Of a stretch of 26,119 nt of DNA, positions 1 through 8,586 are shown in pieces; within the stretch, counting starts at the first letter, position 1, and every line of letters starts with the position of its first letter. The notes beneath the pieces are model-generated. The model was given only the letters and a program-made list of their open reading frames with translations, was not told the origin of the DNA and did not search any database. Position numbers and translations under genes: made by a program. This stretch comes from Bacteroidales bacterium (GTDB lineage Bacteria; Bacteroidota; Bacteroidia; Bacteroidales; Muribaculaceae). The DNA lies in contig DXXM01000041.1 in NCBI GenBank assembly GCA_019416285.1, forward strand, positions 1 to 26,119, in the 5' to 3' direction.

Positions 1-8
1 CCCTCTAC

Positions 9-58
9 GAGAGCCGGAAAGCTGAACCAATCAGCCCTCCGGCTCTCTTTTTTATTTT
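9..58 (+). terminator. Rho-independent terminator of the upstream gene
   Basis: GAGAGCCGGA (9-18) pairs with TCCGGCTCTC (38-47). An inner GCTGA/TCAGC pairing extends the stem, and a T-rich run (47-58) follows. It probably ends a gene lying left of the window and separates it from purB. Confidence 0.85.
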
Positions 59-68
59 ATAGAAATTC

Positions 69-128
69 TGTCGGGCCGACAATTTTGTTGCCGAAGCAAG
101 GTTATGTGGCCGTTTTTTTGTAATTTTG
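69..128 (+). promoter_or_regulatory. purB promoter region with upstream palindrome
   Basis: TAATTTTG at 121-128 matches the Bacteroidetes -7 consensus TAnnTTTG and lies about 41 bases before the chosen purB start. No good TTTG -33 box is visible at the usual distance. Upstream, 69-81 is the palindrome TGTCGG-G-CCGACA, a possible operator. A close copy of this motif occurs at 13947-13961. The promoter call rests on consensus only. Confidence 0.55.
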
Positions 129-169
129 CAAAACACTATCAATTTAATAAACCAATCAACGAGATTGAC

Positions 170-1513
170 ATGAAACTTACTGAACTGACAGCTATTTCTC
201 CGGTTGACGGCCGCTATCGCGGAAAGTGCGAAAGCCTTGATGAATATTTTTCAGAGTATGCTCTCATACGTTATCGTGTGAAAGTCGAGGTTGAATACTT
301 CATTGCCCTCTGCGAAGTGCCTCTTCCCGCTCTTGCTGACTTCCCCGCCGAGCTTTTCGGTAAGTTGCGCGACATCTACGCTTCCTTCTCTGTCGAGGAT
401 GCGGCGCGTATCAAGGAAATTGAAAGTGTCACCAACCACGATGTCAAAGCGGTGGAATATTTCCTCAAGGAGAAATTCGATGCGCTTGACATTGCAAAAT
501 ATAAGGAATATATCCATTTCGGCCTGACTTCGCAGGACATCAACAATACTTCGGTGCCCATGTCGGTGGCCGATGCGCTTAAAAACGTGTACCGCCCCCG
601 GATTGTCGAGCTTATCGACCATCTTGAGGCCCGCGCTGAGGAATGGTATGATATTCCCATGCTGGCCAAGACTCACGGACAGCCCGCGTCGCCCACCCGT
701 CTCGGTAAGGAAATCAAAGTGTTCAGTTATCGTCTCCGCCATCAGCTCGCAGCGCTCGACGCGGTGGAAATTTCCGGCAAGTTCGGTGGCGCGACAGGTA
801 ATTTCAACGCCCATCTCTGCGCTTTCCCCGGAATCGACTGGCGGGAGTTCGGCGCAAAGTTCCTTTCGGAAAAACTCGGAATCGTCCGCGAGGAGTACAC
901 AACACAGATTTCAAACTACGATAATCTCGCAGCGCTTTTCGATGCTCTCGCGCGCATCAACAATATAATCCTCGACCTTGACCGCGACATGTGGATGTAT
1001 ATCTCCATGGAATACTTCAAGCAGAAGATCAAGGCCGGCGAGGTAGGCTCGTCTGCGATGCCTCATAAGGTCAATCCCATCGACTTTGAAAACTCTGAGG
1101 GTAATATCGGCATAGCAAATGCCGTTTTCGGACACCTTGCGTCGAAACTCCCCGTATCCCGTCTCCAGCGCGACCTCACAGACTCCACAGTGCTTAGAAA
1201 TATCGGTGTGCCTCTGGCCCACACCCTCATCGCTGTCGCATCGACAATGAAGGGCCTCGGCAAACTCCTCCTCAACCGAGCGGCAATCGACGCCGATCTC
1301 GACAACACCTGGAGCGTCGTAGCCGAAGCCATCCAGACAGTGCTCCGCCGCGAAGGTTATCCCAAACCATACGAGACACTCAAGGCTCTGACCCGCAAAA
1401 ACGAGGCTGTCACTGCCGAAAGCATAGCTGCCTTTATCGAAACACTTGACGTTTCCGACGAAGTAAAGGCTGAACTCAAGAAACTTTCTCCCCACAGTTA
1501 CACGGGTTATTAA
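170..1513 (+). CDS. purB: Adenylosuccinate lyase
   Basis: Cytosolic enzyme of purine synthesis. It releases fumarate from SAICAR (to AICAR) and from adenylosuccinate (to AMP). The 447-residue product fits the bacterial PurB family. The fumarate-lyase signature GSSAMPHKVNP lies at about residues 293-303, with Ser295 as the likely catalytic residue. The THGQ motif at 168-171 supplies the conserved His. An in-frame ATG at 104 would add 22 residues, but it precedes the likely -7 box (121-128), and the ATG at 170 begins the family-typical MKLTELTAISPVDGRYR. The gene is first in a run of same-strand genes through trkH with no strong terminator between them, so cotranscription is possible. Confidence 0.96.
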   Translation: MKLTELTAISPVDGRYRGKCESLDEYFSEYALIRYRVKVEVEYFIALCEVPLPALADFPAELFGKLRDIYASFSVEDAARIKEIESVTNHDVKAVEYFLKEKFDALDIAKYKEYIHFGLTSQDINNTSVPMSVADALKNVYRPRIVELIDHLEARAEEWYDIPMLAKTHGQPASPTRLGKEIKVFSYRLRHQLAALDAVEISGKFGGATGNFNAHLCAFPGIDWREFGAKFLSEKLGIVREEYTTQISNYDNLAALFDALARINNIILDLDRDMWMYISMEYFKQKIKAGEVGSSAMPHKVNPIDFENSEGNIGIANAVFGHLASKLPVSRLQRDLTDSTVLRNIGVPLAHTLIAVASTMKGLGKLLLNRAAIDADLDNTWSVVAEAIQTVLRREGYPKPYETLKALTRKNEAVTAESIAAFIETLDVSDEVKAELKKLSPHSYTGY

Positions 1514-1590
1514 ACCTGTGTGACTGCGCCCTCCGGCGCGCAGACGGAAAAACACAAATAAATCGCTCCTTACTGACCTTAGATTCTTTC

Positions 1591-1779
1591 ATGGACACCT
1601 CCACAAAAATCCGCTTCGGTTTCATCGCCGTGCTGTGGCTGATACTCTGCTACCTGGTAGTGGCGTCGCAGCCGTTCACACTCTGGGTACTCTTCATCAT
1701 CGTGGCATCCGGAATTATTGTGTGGGTTCCGCTTTATAAGAAATATATAAAGAATGGAAAAAGAGACGATAGCCGATAA
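1591..1779 (+). CDS. Small two-helix membrane protein
   Basis: This 62-residue protein is not assigned to a family. It has a short polar N-terminus, two hydrophobic segments (about residues 9-25 and 30-48) and a basic, lysine-rich tail, so it is probably an inner-membrane protein. Its last 26 bases overlap the start of dxs in a different frame, which suggests translational coupling. It lies 77 bases after purB. No promoter-like TAnnTTTG is visible just upstream, so it is probably carried on the purB transcript. A helper role for the neighbouring potassium transporter or isoprenoid enzyme is only a guess. Confidence 0.7.
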   Translation: MDTSTKIRFGFIAVLWLILCYLVVASQPFTLWVLFIIVASGIIVWVPLYKKYIKNGKRDDSR

Positions 1780-3685
1780 GTATCCGCTTCTTTCGCGTAT
1801 AGAGTCTCCTGCCGACCTCAGACAGCTCCCCCTTGAGGAACTTCCTAAGGTTTGCAGTGAGTTGCGGTCTTTTCTTATAAATTCACTGTCCTCTCATCCC
1901 GGTCATTTCGCATCGAGCATGGGGGCGGTCGAGCTGACTGTGGCTCTGCACTATGTTTTCAACACTCCCTACGACCGCATAGTCTGGGATGTGGGCCATC
2001 AGGCCTACGGCCACAAGATTCTGACCGGGCGCCGCGACAGATTCGAGACAAACAGGACTTTGGGCGGTCTCAGCGGCTTTCCTTCGCCGAAGGAGAGTGA
2101 ATACGACACTTTCACCGCCGGTCATGCCTCCAATTCCATCTCGGCTGCACTCGGAATGACGGTGGCGAGCGACCTGCTGAATGAATCTCCGCGCCGCAAT
2201 GTGGTGGCCGTCATCGGCGACGCCTCCATCAGCGGCGGACTCGCTTTCGAGGGCCTCAACAATGCCGCCAACGCCAACTCCAATATCCTCATAATCCTCA
2301 ACGACAACGACATGTCGATTGACCGCAATGTCGGTTCGCTCAATTCCTATCTCGCGCACCTGACGGCGTCAAAGACATACAATAACTTCCGCTACAAGTT
2401 CGCGCGTTTTCTCCGCCGCCACCATCTTGTCACCGACAAGGGCAAGGGAATGATAATGCGCTTCAACAATAGCCTGAAATCGCTGATAAGCAAGGAGCAG
2501 AATATATTCGAGGGTCTCAACATCCGTTATTTCGGACCCTTCGACGGCCATGATCTCCCTACAGTTATCAATGTGCTTAACGAAATCAAGGACTACAGCG
2601 GCCCGCGGATTCTCCACCTCCGCACCGTCAAGGGCAAAGGTTATGCTCCTGCCGAGAAGAATCCTTCCGTATGGCATGCCCCGGGCCTTTTCAACCCCGA
2701 GACCGGAGAGCTGATAAAGGATAAATCAAAGAAAGCACCCAAATATCAGGATGTATTCGGCGAGACGCTGGTCGAGCTCGCCCGCAAGGATCCCAAGATA
2801 GTCGGTGTCACCGCGGCAATGCCTTCGGGAACTTCCATGAGCAAACTCCAGAACGCGTTTCCCGAGCGTACCTTTGATGTGGGAATCTCCGAAGGCCACG
2901 CCGTTACATTTGCCGGAGGTATGGCAAAAGAGGGGATGCGTCCTTTTGTTGCAATCTACTCCTCCTTTCTACAGCGTGCCTACGACCATATAATCCACGA
3001 TGTAGCCATCGAGGGACTGCACGTCACGTTCTGTCTTGACCGTGCCGGTCTCGTGGGCGAGGACGGTGCGACCCATCACGGTGTTTTCGACCTCTCGTAT
3101 CTCCGCTCCATTCCGGGCATGACGGTGGCCTCTCCGCGCAATCTCAACATGCTCCGTAACCTGATGGTCACGGCCGAAAATTTTGACGGCCCGTTTGCCA
3201 TACGCTACCCGAGAGGCAACGGCGACGCCCCTGTCAGCGGCGAGATGCACGCTCTGCCCGTAGGAAAAGGGGAGATGCTTAAAGACGGCAAGGATATGGT
3301 GGTCCTCACCCTCGGCCCCATTGCCCGCGAAGCCGCCGAAGCCATGGCCGCCGCGGAGAAGGAATATGGCATAACAATAGCCCACTACGACATGATATTC
3401 CTAAAGCCTATGGACTCCGACATCATCAGCCGCATCGCGGCCATGAATGTCCCGGTGATAACGGTGGAGGACGGAACCGTAGAGGGCGGTATGGGCTCCG
3501 CCGTAATCGAGGCCCTGTCGGAACTCGGCTCACCCGCAAGAGTGTACCGTCTCGGTGTACCTGACCGCTTCATTCCGCAGGGAACTCCGGCCCAGCTGAA
3601 AAATCTTTGCGGTTTTGACGCAGACGGTATCCGTCAGACAATCGGGAAGATTGTTAATACTATAAACAACTCAAGCGAGAAATGA
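1754..3685 (+). CDS. dxs: 1-deoxy-D-xylulose-5-phosphate synthase
   Basis: A thiamine-diphosphate enzyme that condenses pyruvate with glyceraldehyde 3-phosphate. This is the first step of the MEP isoprenoid pathway, and the product also feeds thiamine and pyridoxal synthesis. The 643 residues match the family. Visible landmarks are His51, GHQAYGHK (81-88), GHASNSIS (123-130), the diphosphate/Mg motif starting GDAS at 155 with the downstream NDND (183-186), and ISEGHA around Glu380, the conserved catalytic glutamate of the transketolase-like pyrimidine domain. A C-terminal transketolase domain follows. The start overlaps the preceding small membrane gene, and the stop overlaps the trkA start by four bases (ATGA). 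Confidence 0.97.
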   Translation: MEKETIADKYPLLSRIESPADLRQLPLEELPKVCSELRSFLINSLSSHPGHFASSMGAVELTVALHYVFNTPYDRIVWDVGHQAYGHKILTGRRDRFETNRTLGGLSGFPSPKESEYDTFTAGHASNSISAALGMTVASDLLNESPRRNVVAVIGDASISGGLAFEGLNNAANANSNILIILNDNDMSIDRNVGSLNSYLAHLTASKTYNNFRYKFARFLRRHHLVTDKGKGMIMRFNNSLKSLISKEQNIFEGLNIRYFGPFDGHDLPTVINVLNEIKDYSGPRILHLRTVKGKGYAPAEKNPSVWHAPGLFNPETGELIKDKSKKAPKYQDVFGETLVELARKDPKIVGVTAAMPSGTSMSKLQNAFPERTFDVGISEGHAVTFAGGMAKEGMRPFVAIYSSFLQRAYDHIIHDVAIEGLHVTFCLDRAGLVGEDGATHHGVFDLSYLRSIPGMTVASPRNLNMLRNLMVTAENFDGPFAIRYPRGNGDAPVSGEMHALPVGKGEMLKDGKDMVVLTLGPIAREAAEAMAAAEKEYGITIAHYDMIFLKPMDSDIISRIAAMNVPVITVEDGTVEGGMGSAVIEALSELGSPARVYRLGVPDRFIPQGTPAQLKNLCGFDADGIRQTIGKIVNTINNSSEK

Positions 3686-5016
3686 AGATAATCATCGCCG
3701 GTTCAGGTGAAGTGGGTACTCACCTGGCAAAACTTCTGTCAAACGAAGAGCAGGACATCACCGTTGTGGATAGTGACGGCGAGAAACTCTCCATGCTTGA
3801 TTCAAACTACAATCTGCTGACGTTCAGAGGTTCGCCTACTTCATTCTCAAGTCTCCGACAGGCCGGAGTGGAAGGCTGTGACCTCTTCATCGCCGTCACC
3901 CCCTTCGAGACACGCAACATAGTGGCCTGCGCGATTGCCAAAAGCCTTGGCGCCACCAAGACCGTGGCGCGCATCGACAACTATGAGTTCAAGGATCCTG
4001 TCAACAAAGATTTCTTCAGTCATATCGGCGCCGACGATATGATTTATCCCGAATATCTTGCCGCTCTGGAGATTATCCAGGCGCTTCACCACAACTGGGT
4101 GCGCCACTGGTTCGAACTTCACGACGGCGAGCTGATACTCGTGGGCGTAAAGCTGCGCAACAATGCCCCCCTCATGGGGATGCAGCTCAAGGAGCTCGGC
4201 ATGACCGAACACAGTTTCCACGTCGCTGCCATCAAACGCAACCACGAGACCATCATCCCCGGCGGTTACGACCGTCTGGAGCCGAATGACATAGTCTACT
4301 TCATGACCACCCGCGACCATGTCGACTCACTGGTAAGCCTCTGCGGAAAGACACAGAAAAAAATCCGCGATGTGCTCATCATGGGTGGAAGCCGCATAGC
4401 CATCAGACTTTGTGCGATGGCGGGCGACGAATTCAATTTCAAAATCATGGACATAGACCGCGAGCGCTGTCTGCGTCTTTCGGAAAAATGTCCCAACGCC
4501 AACATCATAAACGCCGATGCACGCGACACCGACGCCCTTCTTGATGCCGGTATCGGCGACATGGACGCCTTCATCGCGCTTGCCGACAGCAGTGAGACAA
4601 ACATCCTGACCTGCCTCTCGGCCAAGGAACTCGGGGTGGTCAAGACCATAGCCGAGGTGGAGAACCTTCAGTTTATATCCGAGGCCGAGGGTCTGAATAT
4701 CGGCACGATAATCAATAAGAAGTTGCTCGCGTCGTCAAGAATATTCCAGATGCTTCTCGACCGCGACACCTCCACCTCCAAGTGCATGGCGCTTGCCGAT
4801 GCGGAAGTGGCGGAGATTATAGCCCGTGAGGGCTCTAAAATCACCCGCGGCCCGGTGAAGGACCTGCATCTTTCGCGCGACATGACCATCGCCGGACTCA
4901 TACGCGACGGCAAAGGTCTGCTTGTGTCCGGCAACACAGTCATCGAGCCCGGCGACAGAGTGGTGGTGTTCACCCTCAACGGCGCAATCCATAAAGTCGA
5001 GAAACTTTTCAAGTAA
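3682..5016 (+). CDS. trkA: Trk potassium uptake regulatory subunit TrkA
   Basis: Cytosolic nucleotide-binding subunit that gates the TrkH potassium channel. The 444 residues contain two RCK halves. The first starts with a Rossmann GSGEVG (7-12), followed by a TrkA-C-like domain to about residue 220. The second Rossmann fold starts near 231 with a weaker glycine motif (GGSRIA, 235-240) and is followed by a second TrkA-C domain. This duplicated layout is typical of TrkA. Its ATG overlaps the dxs stop (ATGA), and trkH follows 22 bases later, so the three genes form one operon. Confidence 0.95.
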   Translation: MKIIIAGSGEVGTHLAKLLSNEEQDITVVDSDGEKLSMLDSNYNLLTFRGSPTSFSSLRQAGVEGCDLFIAVTPFETRNIVACAIAKSLGATKTVARIDNYEFKDPVNKDFFSHIGADDMIYPEYLAALEIIQALHHNWVRHWFELHDGELILVGVKLRNNAPLMGMQLKELGMTEHSFHVAAIKRNHETIIPGGYDRLEPNDIVYFMTTRDHVDSLVSLCGKTQKKIRDVLIMGGSRIAIRLCAMAGDEFNFKIMDIDRERCLRLSEKCPNANIINADARDTDALLDAGIGDMDAFIALADSSETNILTCLSAKELGVVKTIAEVENLQFISEAEGLNIGTIINKKLLASSRIFQMLLDRDTSTSKCMALADAEVAEIIAREGSKITRGPVKDLHLSRDMTIAGLIRDGKGLLVSGNTVIEPGDRVVVFTLNGAIHKVEKLFK

Positions 5017-5038
5017 GGCCGGGAGGCTGTTCAGATAA

Positions 5039-6520
5039 ATGAGGTTACGCGACTATACATCCACAATCAACATGCCGGTGATTCTGCGAATCATCGGGCT
5101 CCTCCTCATCATCGAGGGGGCTTTTCTGCTTGTGCCTTTCATCACCTGCCTTGTCTATAAGGAGCATGACTGGATCTGCTTTCTCCTGACCATGGTGGTG
5201 ACGCTGGTATGCGGCGCGGTGATGACCTTCGGCATACGTCCGCGCAATCCCCGCATGGGCAAGCGCGAGGGCTTCCTGCTGACGGCGCTGATATGGATAT
5301 TCTTCTCCGCCTTCGGCATGATTCCGTTTATTTTTATGGAAAAGCAGCCGATGTCGGTTTCCGATGCTTTTTTCGAGGCCATGTCGGGTTTTACGACCAC
5401 CGGTGCCACTGTGATGAGCTCGATAAGCCATCTGAGCCACGGTGTGATAATGTGGCGCAGTCTGATGCAGTGGATAGGGGGCATGGGTATCATACTTTTT
5501 ACGCTTGCGGTAGTGCCGATGCTAAACCATTCCGGCGGCATGCAGATGTTTAACGCCGAGGTGACCGGCATCACCCACGACAAGCTGCGCCCGCGCATAT
5601 CGCAGACAGCCAAGGGGCTGTGGCTTATTTATATAGTGCTCACCGTGGTGCTTTTCGTGTTGCTCTGCATAGGGCCTATGGACGTGTTCGAGGCTATATG
5701 CCATGCGTTCAGCGCCATGTCGACCGGTGGTTTCTCCACCGCCGATTCAGGTATAGAGGCCTGGGATTCGGTGTATATAGAGAGTGTGATGACCGTGTTC
5801 ATGTTTCTCGGCGGAACCAGTTTCGTGCTTCTTTACCGTGCGGCCCACGGCGATTTCAAACCTATATGGCGAAATGATGTGTTCAAAACCTACCTGGGCA
5901 TTATCTTCGTGTGCTATATCCTTTTCGTGTGTGCCATCTTCTATCATGGCCAGGCGTATTCGATAAAATCCGTCACTCTCGACCCCCTCTTCCAGATTAT
6001 ATCCACCATAACATCCACGGGCTATGAGGTGTCGGACTTCTCCAACTGGGGAACATTCGCGCTCTCGCTTGTCTTTGCACTGATGTTTTTCGGAGCCTGC
6101 GCCGGTTCAACGAGCGGAGGAGCGAAAATCGACAGACTTATTTATCTGCTTAAAAACTGCCGCAACGAGATTGTGCGCTGCGTGCATCCCAACAATATCC
6201 TCACCGTGCGTGTCAACGGGCGTGTTATTCCGCATGAAACCGTCTCGAAGGTCATTGCTTTCCTCTGCCTCTATGTGATGATTATAATGGTGGGAGGCAT
6301 AGTCCTCTGTGCGCTCGGGCTGCCGCTAGTCGATTCATTTTTCTCTGCCTTTTCATGTATAAGCAACACTGGTCTCGGTGCCGGAGTCACCGGCTACGGC
6401 GGTTCCTATGCGATTGTGCCCGACGTCGGCAAGTGGTTTCTTGCGATAATCATGATGATAGGGCGTCTTGAACTCTTCACAGTGCTGATTCTGTTCACCC
6501 CGACATTCTGGAAGAAATAA
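5039..6520 (+). CDS. trkH: Trk potassium uptake transmembrane subunit TrkH
   Basis: Inner-membrane potassium-translocating subunit of the Trk system, gated by TrkA. The 493-residue hydrophobic protein shows the four pore-loop motifs of the SKT superfamily: TTTGATV near 119-125, STGGFS near 228-233, TSTGYE near 325-330 and SNTGLG near 442-447. Each contributes the conserved Gly to the selectivity filter. It lies 22 bases after trkA, with GGGAGG about a dozen bases before the start. It is the last gene of the cluster; a strong hairpin follows. Confidence 0.96.
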   Translation: MRLRDYTSTINMPVILRIIGLLLIIEGAFLLVPFITCLVYKEHDWICFLLTMVVTLVCGAVMTFGIRPRNPRMGKREGFLLTALIWIFFSAFGMIPFIFMEKQPMSVSDAFFEAMSGFTTTGATVMSSISHLSHGVIMWRSLMQWIGGMGIILFTLAVVPMLNHSGGMQMFNAEVTGITHDKLRPRISQTAKGLWLIYIVLTVVLFVLLCIGPMDVFEAICHAFSAMSTGGFSTADSGIEAWDSVYIESVMTVFMFLGGTSFVLLYRAAHGDFKPIWRNDVFKTYLGIIFVCYILFVCAIFYHGQAYSIKSVTLDPLFQIISTITSTGYEVSDFSNWGTFALSLVFALMFFGACAGSTSGGAKIDRLIYLLKNCRNEIVRCVHPNNILTVRVNGRVIPHETVSKVIAFLCLYVMIIMVGGIVLCALGLPLVDSFFSAFSCISNTGLGAGVTGYGGSYAIVPDVGKWFLAIIMMIGRLELFTVLILFTPTFWKK

Positions 6521-6544
6521 GACAATCTCCAAGATAGCAAAGAT

Positions 6545-6600
6545 AAAACACCGGTTTCCGAGTCTGCAATGAAAAAAGCGGATTCGGGAACCGGTGTTTT
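6545..6600. terminator. Bidirectional terminator between trkH and the S1/P1 nuclease
   Basis: A 17-base stem (6545-6561 with 6584-6600, one G-U wobble) is flanked by A-rich and T-rich arms, so it can terminate transcription on both strands. It sits between two convergent genes. Confidence 0.85.
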
Positions 6601-6626
6601 TACTATAAGGGAACTACCCCGGTCTC

Positions 6627-7433
6627 TCAGCGGACCGGAGAGGGATGAGATGCGCGGTAAGCCGGGTCAAATATCGAGTTCAGGATGTGGGCGAGACGCA
6701 AACCGCCGTTGAGAAACTGGCGTTCAACAACCGGAGTCCAGTCTGCAACCTCGTTGTAAGAGATATTGTCGACCTGCGAGAAGTATTTGTAGACGGCATC
6801 CGAGGCGGCTACTGTCTCCTTTGCCCAGTCGTCTACGGAACCTGCTATGACCTGCTGCTGAAGCTCTTCAGGAGCGCGGTCAATCTGCTGCTGCCATTCG
6901 GAATAGCTCCATTTGTGGGCCGACTCGGGGATTGACGAATCCCATACGGCGTGCAGATTGTTGTCGCGGCCGAAATATTTCACTTTCACGCGGTTGCCGC
7001 CGAGGTCTGTGGCATGGCCCATGTGAAGCGGCATGTGGAGGTCGCCGACTACGTGAATCAGTATTTTCACAGCCAGCTGCGAGTCCTCGAAAGAGGCGTT
7101 TCCGGACGAAAGAGTCTCAATCTGCGATTTAATTGCTGTGACGGCATCGCCGGCCGGATTTGCCTGCGCTTCCTCGTAGCGTTCACCCTCGTCGACGTTC
7201 TTGTAGTGCCATGTCTTGGTGTAGGCGTAGGGTTTGGTATGACTCGCATTGTCGAGCCAGTTGGTCCAGTAAATCATGGATTTTCCCTCCAGGAGCGAGT
7301 CGACCGCCGCTCTGGTGGCGGGTGTGAGATGATTTTCCGCTATGCAGGCGGTGACGTCGTGTCCCTTCTGGCCCCAGGCGAAAGCCGAGACTGCCGCGGC
7401 ACACATGAAAATTGACAGTAAATACCGTTTCAT
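6627..7433 (-). CDS. Secreted S1/P1-type zinc nuclease
   Basis: Zinc-dependent nuclease family that cleaves single-stranded DNA/RNA and 3'-nucleotides. The 268 residues begin with a signal peptide (1-19, ending AFA). Cleavage before Trp20 would expose the N-terminal Trp that ligates zinc in this family. The other ligands appear as His25, Asp61, His76, His127, Asp131, His137, His161 and Asp165. The spacings 61-76, 127-131-137 and 161-165 are those of P1 nuclease. It is probably periplasmic or secreted and scavenges nucleotides. It is monocistronic and convergent with trkH. Substrate preference cannot be read from the sequence. Confidence 0.93.
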   Translation of the reverse strand: MKRYLLSIFMCAAAVSAFAWGQKGHDVTACIAENHLTPATRAAVDSLLEGKSMIYWTNWLDNASHTKPYAYTKTWHYKNVDEGERYEEAQANPAGDAVTAIKSQIETLSSGNASFEDSQLAVKILIHVVGDLHMPLHMGHATDLGGNRVKVKYFGRDNNLHAVWDSSIPESAHKWSYSEWQQQIDRAPEELQQQVIAGSVDDWAKETVAASDAVYKYFSQVDNISYNEVADWTPVVERQFLNGGLRLAHILNSIFDPAYRASHPSPVR

Positions 7434-7457
7434 TGTATTGGTTTATCTTTTCGGTTA

Positions 7458-7486
7458 CAAAATTACTTCTATGCAAAATTACACAA
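7458..7486 (-). promoter_or_regulatory. Likely promoter of the S1/P1 nuclease gene
   Basis: On the minus strand TAATTTTG (7458-7465) matches TAnnTTTG, with TTG at 7484-7486, 18 bases away. A second TAATTTTG lies at 7474-7481. The first copy is 25 bases from the start codon. Confidence 0.5.
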
Positions 7487-7550
7487 TTTTAGGCTATTTC
7501 TAAGTGAAAAGTCTGTATGTGTGGAAGCCGTAAATTAGCTGGTGCAGGTA

Positions 7551-7922
7551 TCAGCGCGCTGCCTCATAGTGAGCGCGGTGGCTCATCACCTTTTTCATGT
7601 TTTTCTGAGCCCATTCGGTCAGTTGGTAAATCAAGGGAATGAGAGATTTGCCGGTGTCGGTAAGGGAATATTCGACCTTTGGTGGCACCTGGGCATAGAC
7701 CTTGCGGTCGATAAGGCCATCGGCTTCGAGAGTTTTCAGCGTACCGGAGAGTACGCGCGTCGATATGTCGGGTATGAGGCGCCCGAGTTCGTTGAAACGG
7801 ACTGTGCCTTCGCCGTCGATTATACATAGTACGAGCAGTGACCATTTGTCGCCGAAACGGGCCACCACATTGCGTATCGGACAGATTTCTATAATGGAGC
7901 TGTTGTCTTTCTTCTTTATCAT
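7551..7922 (-). CDS. HxlR-family winged-helix transcriptional regulator
   Basis: A 123-residue DNA-binding protein of the HxlR/MarR-like group. It has the typical N-terminal CPI(x)n then FGDKWSLLVL, the helix-turn-helix region around RFNELGRLIPDISTRVLSGTLKTLE, and the wing followed by YSLTDTGKSLIPL. Cys14 sits where HxlR members such as YodB and HypR carry their redox-sensing cysteine; a second Cys is at 33. It is divergent from the cupin gene, 214 bases apart, so it probably controls that gene and itself. The ligand or stress sensed is unknown. Confidence 0.92.
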   Translation of the reverse strand: MIKKKDNSSIIEICPIRNVVARFGDKWSLLVLCIIDGEGTVRFNELGRLIPDISTRVLSGTLKTLEADGLIDRKVYAQVPPKVEYSLTDTGKSLIPLIYQLTEWAQKNMKKVMSHRAHYEAAR

Positions 7923-7948
7923 AGGCGGACTGATTACACTTTATTTTG

Positions 7949-8105
7949 CAAAGTTACTTACAAAAACGGTTATATCAACATTCCTGAAAAATTTTTATTT
8001 ATTTTTCATCTTGTAACCGTTTGTGAATTTGCAATGGTGAGGAAAAGGTTACTATTGGTTAAAAATGTAAGTTCTTGACAAGTAGTGGCTTTTGCTGTAA
8101 CTTTG
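7949..8105. promoter_or_regulatory. Divergent HxlR/cupin control region with inverted repeat
   Basis: Leftward: TAACTTTG on the minus strand (7949-7956) serves the regulator. Rightward: TAACTTTG (8098-8105), with TTGACA 17 bases upstream (8075-8080), serves the cupin. An inverted repeat has arms ACAAAAACGGTTA (7960-7972) and TAACCGTTTGT (8014-8024). The left arm lies just upstream of the regulator's -7 box, as expected for autorepression. Binding is inferred. Confidence 0.55.
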
Positions 8106-8136
8106 TACACAGAAACAATTAAAACAGACATCAATC

Positions 8137-8586
8137 ATGAAACAGATTCAAAAACTTTCAGAGGCTGAGAATTTCAGCGCCATCAATCTCGGCAGACTTT
8201 CGGATATAAGCGATTATGTGCTTGAACTCGGGCCGGAGATAAAGATTCCCGGAAAGGTGTTCGGCGGACAGGCTGTCGGGGCCACGGGTGGCGAGTTTTC
8301 CTTCCAGGTGTTCGCGCCTGGTCAGGAGACAGGTTTCCTGCATACACATAAAAATCACGAGGAACTCTACTTTTTCCTGTCCGGCAAAGGTGAGTTTCAG
8401 GTAGACGGCAAGGTGTTTCCGGTCGGGGAGGGGAGTGTGGTCCGCGTAGCTCCCGCAGGACGCCGCTCGGTACGCAACAACGGTGACACACCCCTGGTGA
8501 TGCTCTGCGTACAGTATCGCGGAAATACATTCGGTGCCGAGGATGCGGCCGACGGTGATATACTTTCCGAGCCCGTCAGCTGGTGA
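8137..8586 (+). CDS. Single-domain cupin protein
   Basis: A 149-residue cupin barrel protein. Motif 1 is clear: G66 then HTH (69-71) and Glu75, followed by LSGKG, giving two His and one Glu metal ligands. In motif 2 (PAGRRSVRNN, 106-115) the position usually filled by the third His is Ser111, so metal binding may be altered; His74 might substitute. No signal peptide is present, so it should be cytosolic. It is divergently transcribed from the HxlR regulator and is probably its target. Whether it is an enzyme or a small-molecule binding protein cannot be decided. Confidence 0.85.
   Translation: MKQIQKLSEAENFSAINLGRLSDISDYVLELGPEIKIPGKVFGGQAVGATGGEFSFQVFAPGQETGFLHTHKNHEELYFFLSGKGEFQVDGKVFPVGEGSVVRVAPAGRRSVRNNGDTPLVMLCVQYRGNTFGAEDAADGDILSEPVSW

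Noticed and set aside
1525..1545. Hairpin GCGCC-N4-GGCGC after purB as a terminator
   Set aside because: Only a five-base stem and no T-run, so read-through into the next genes is more likely.
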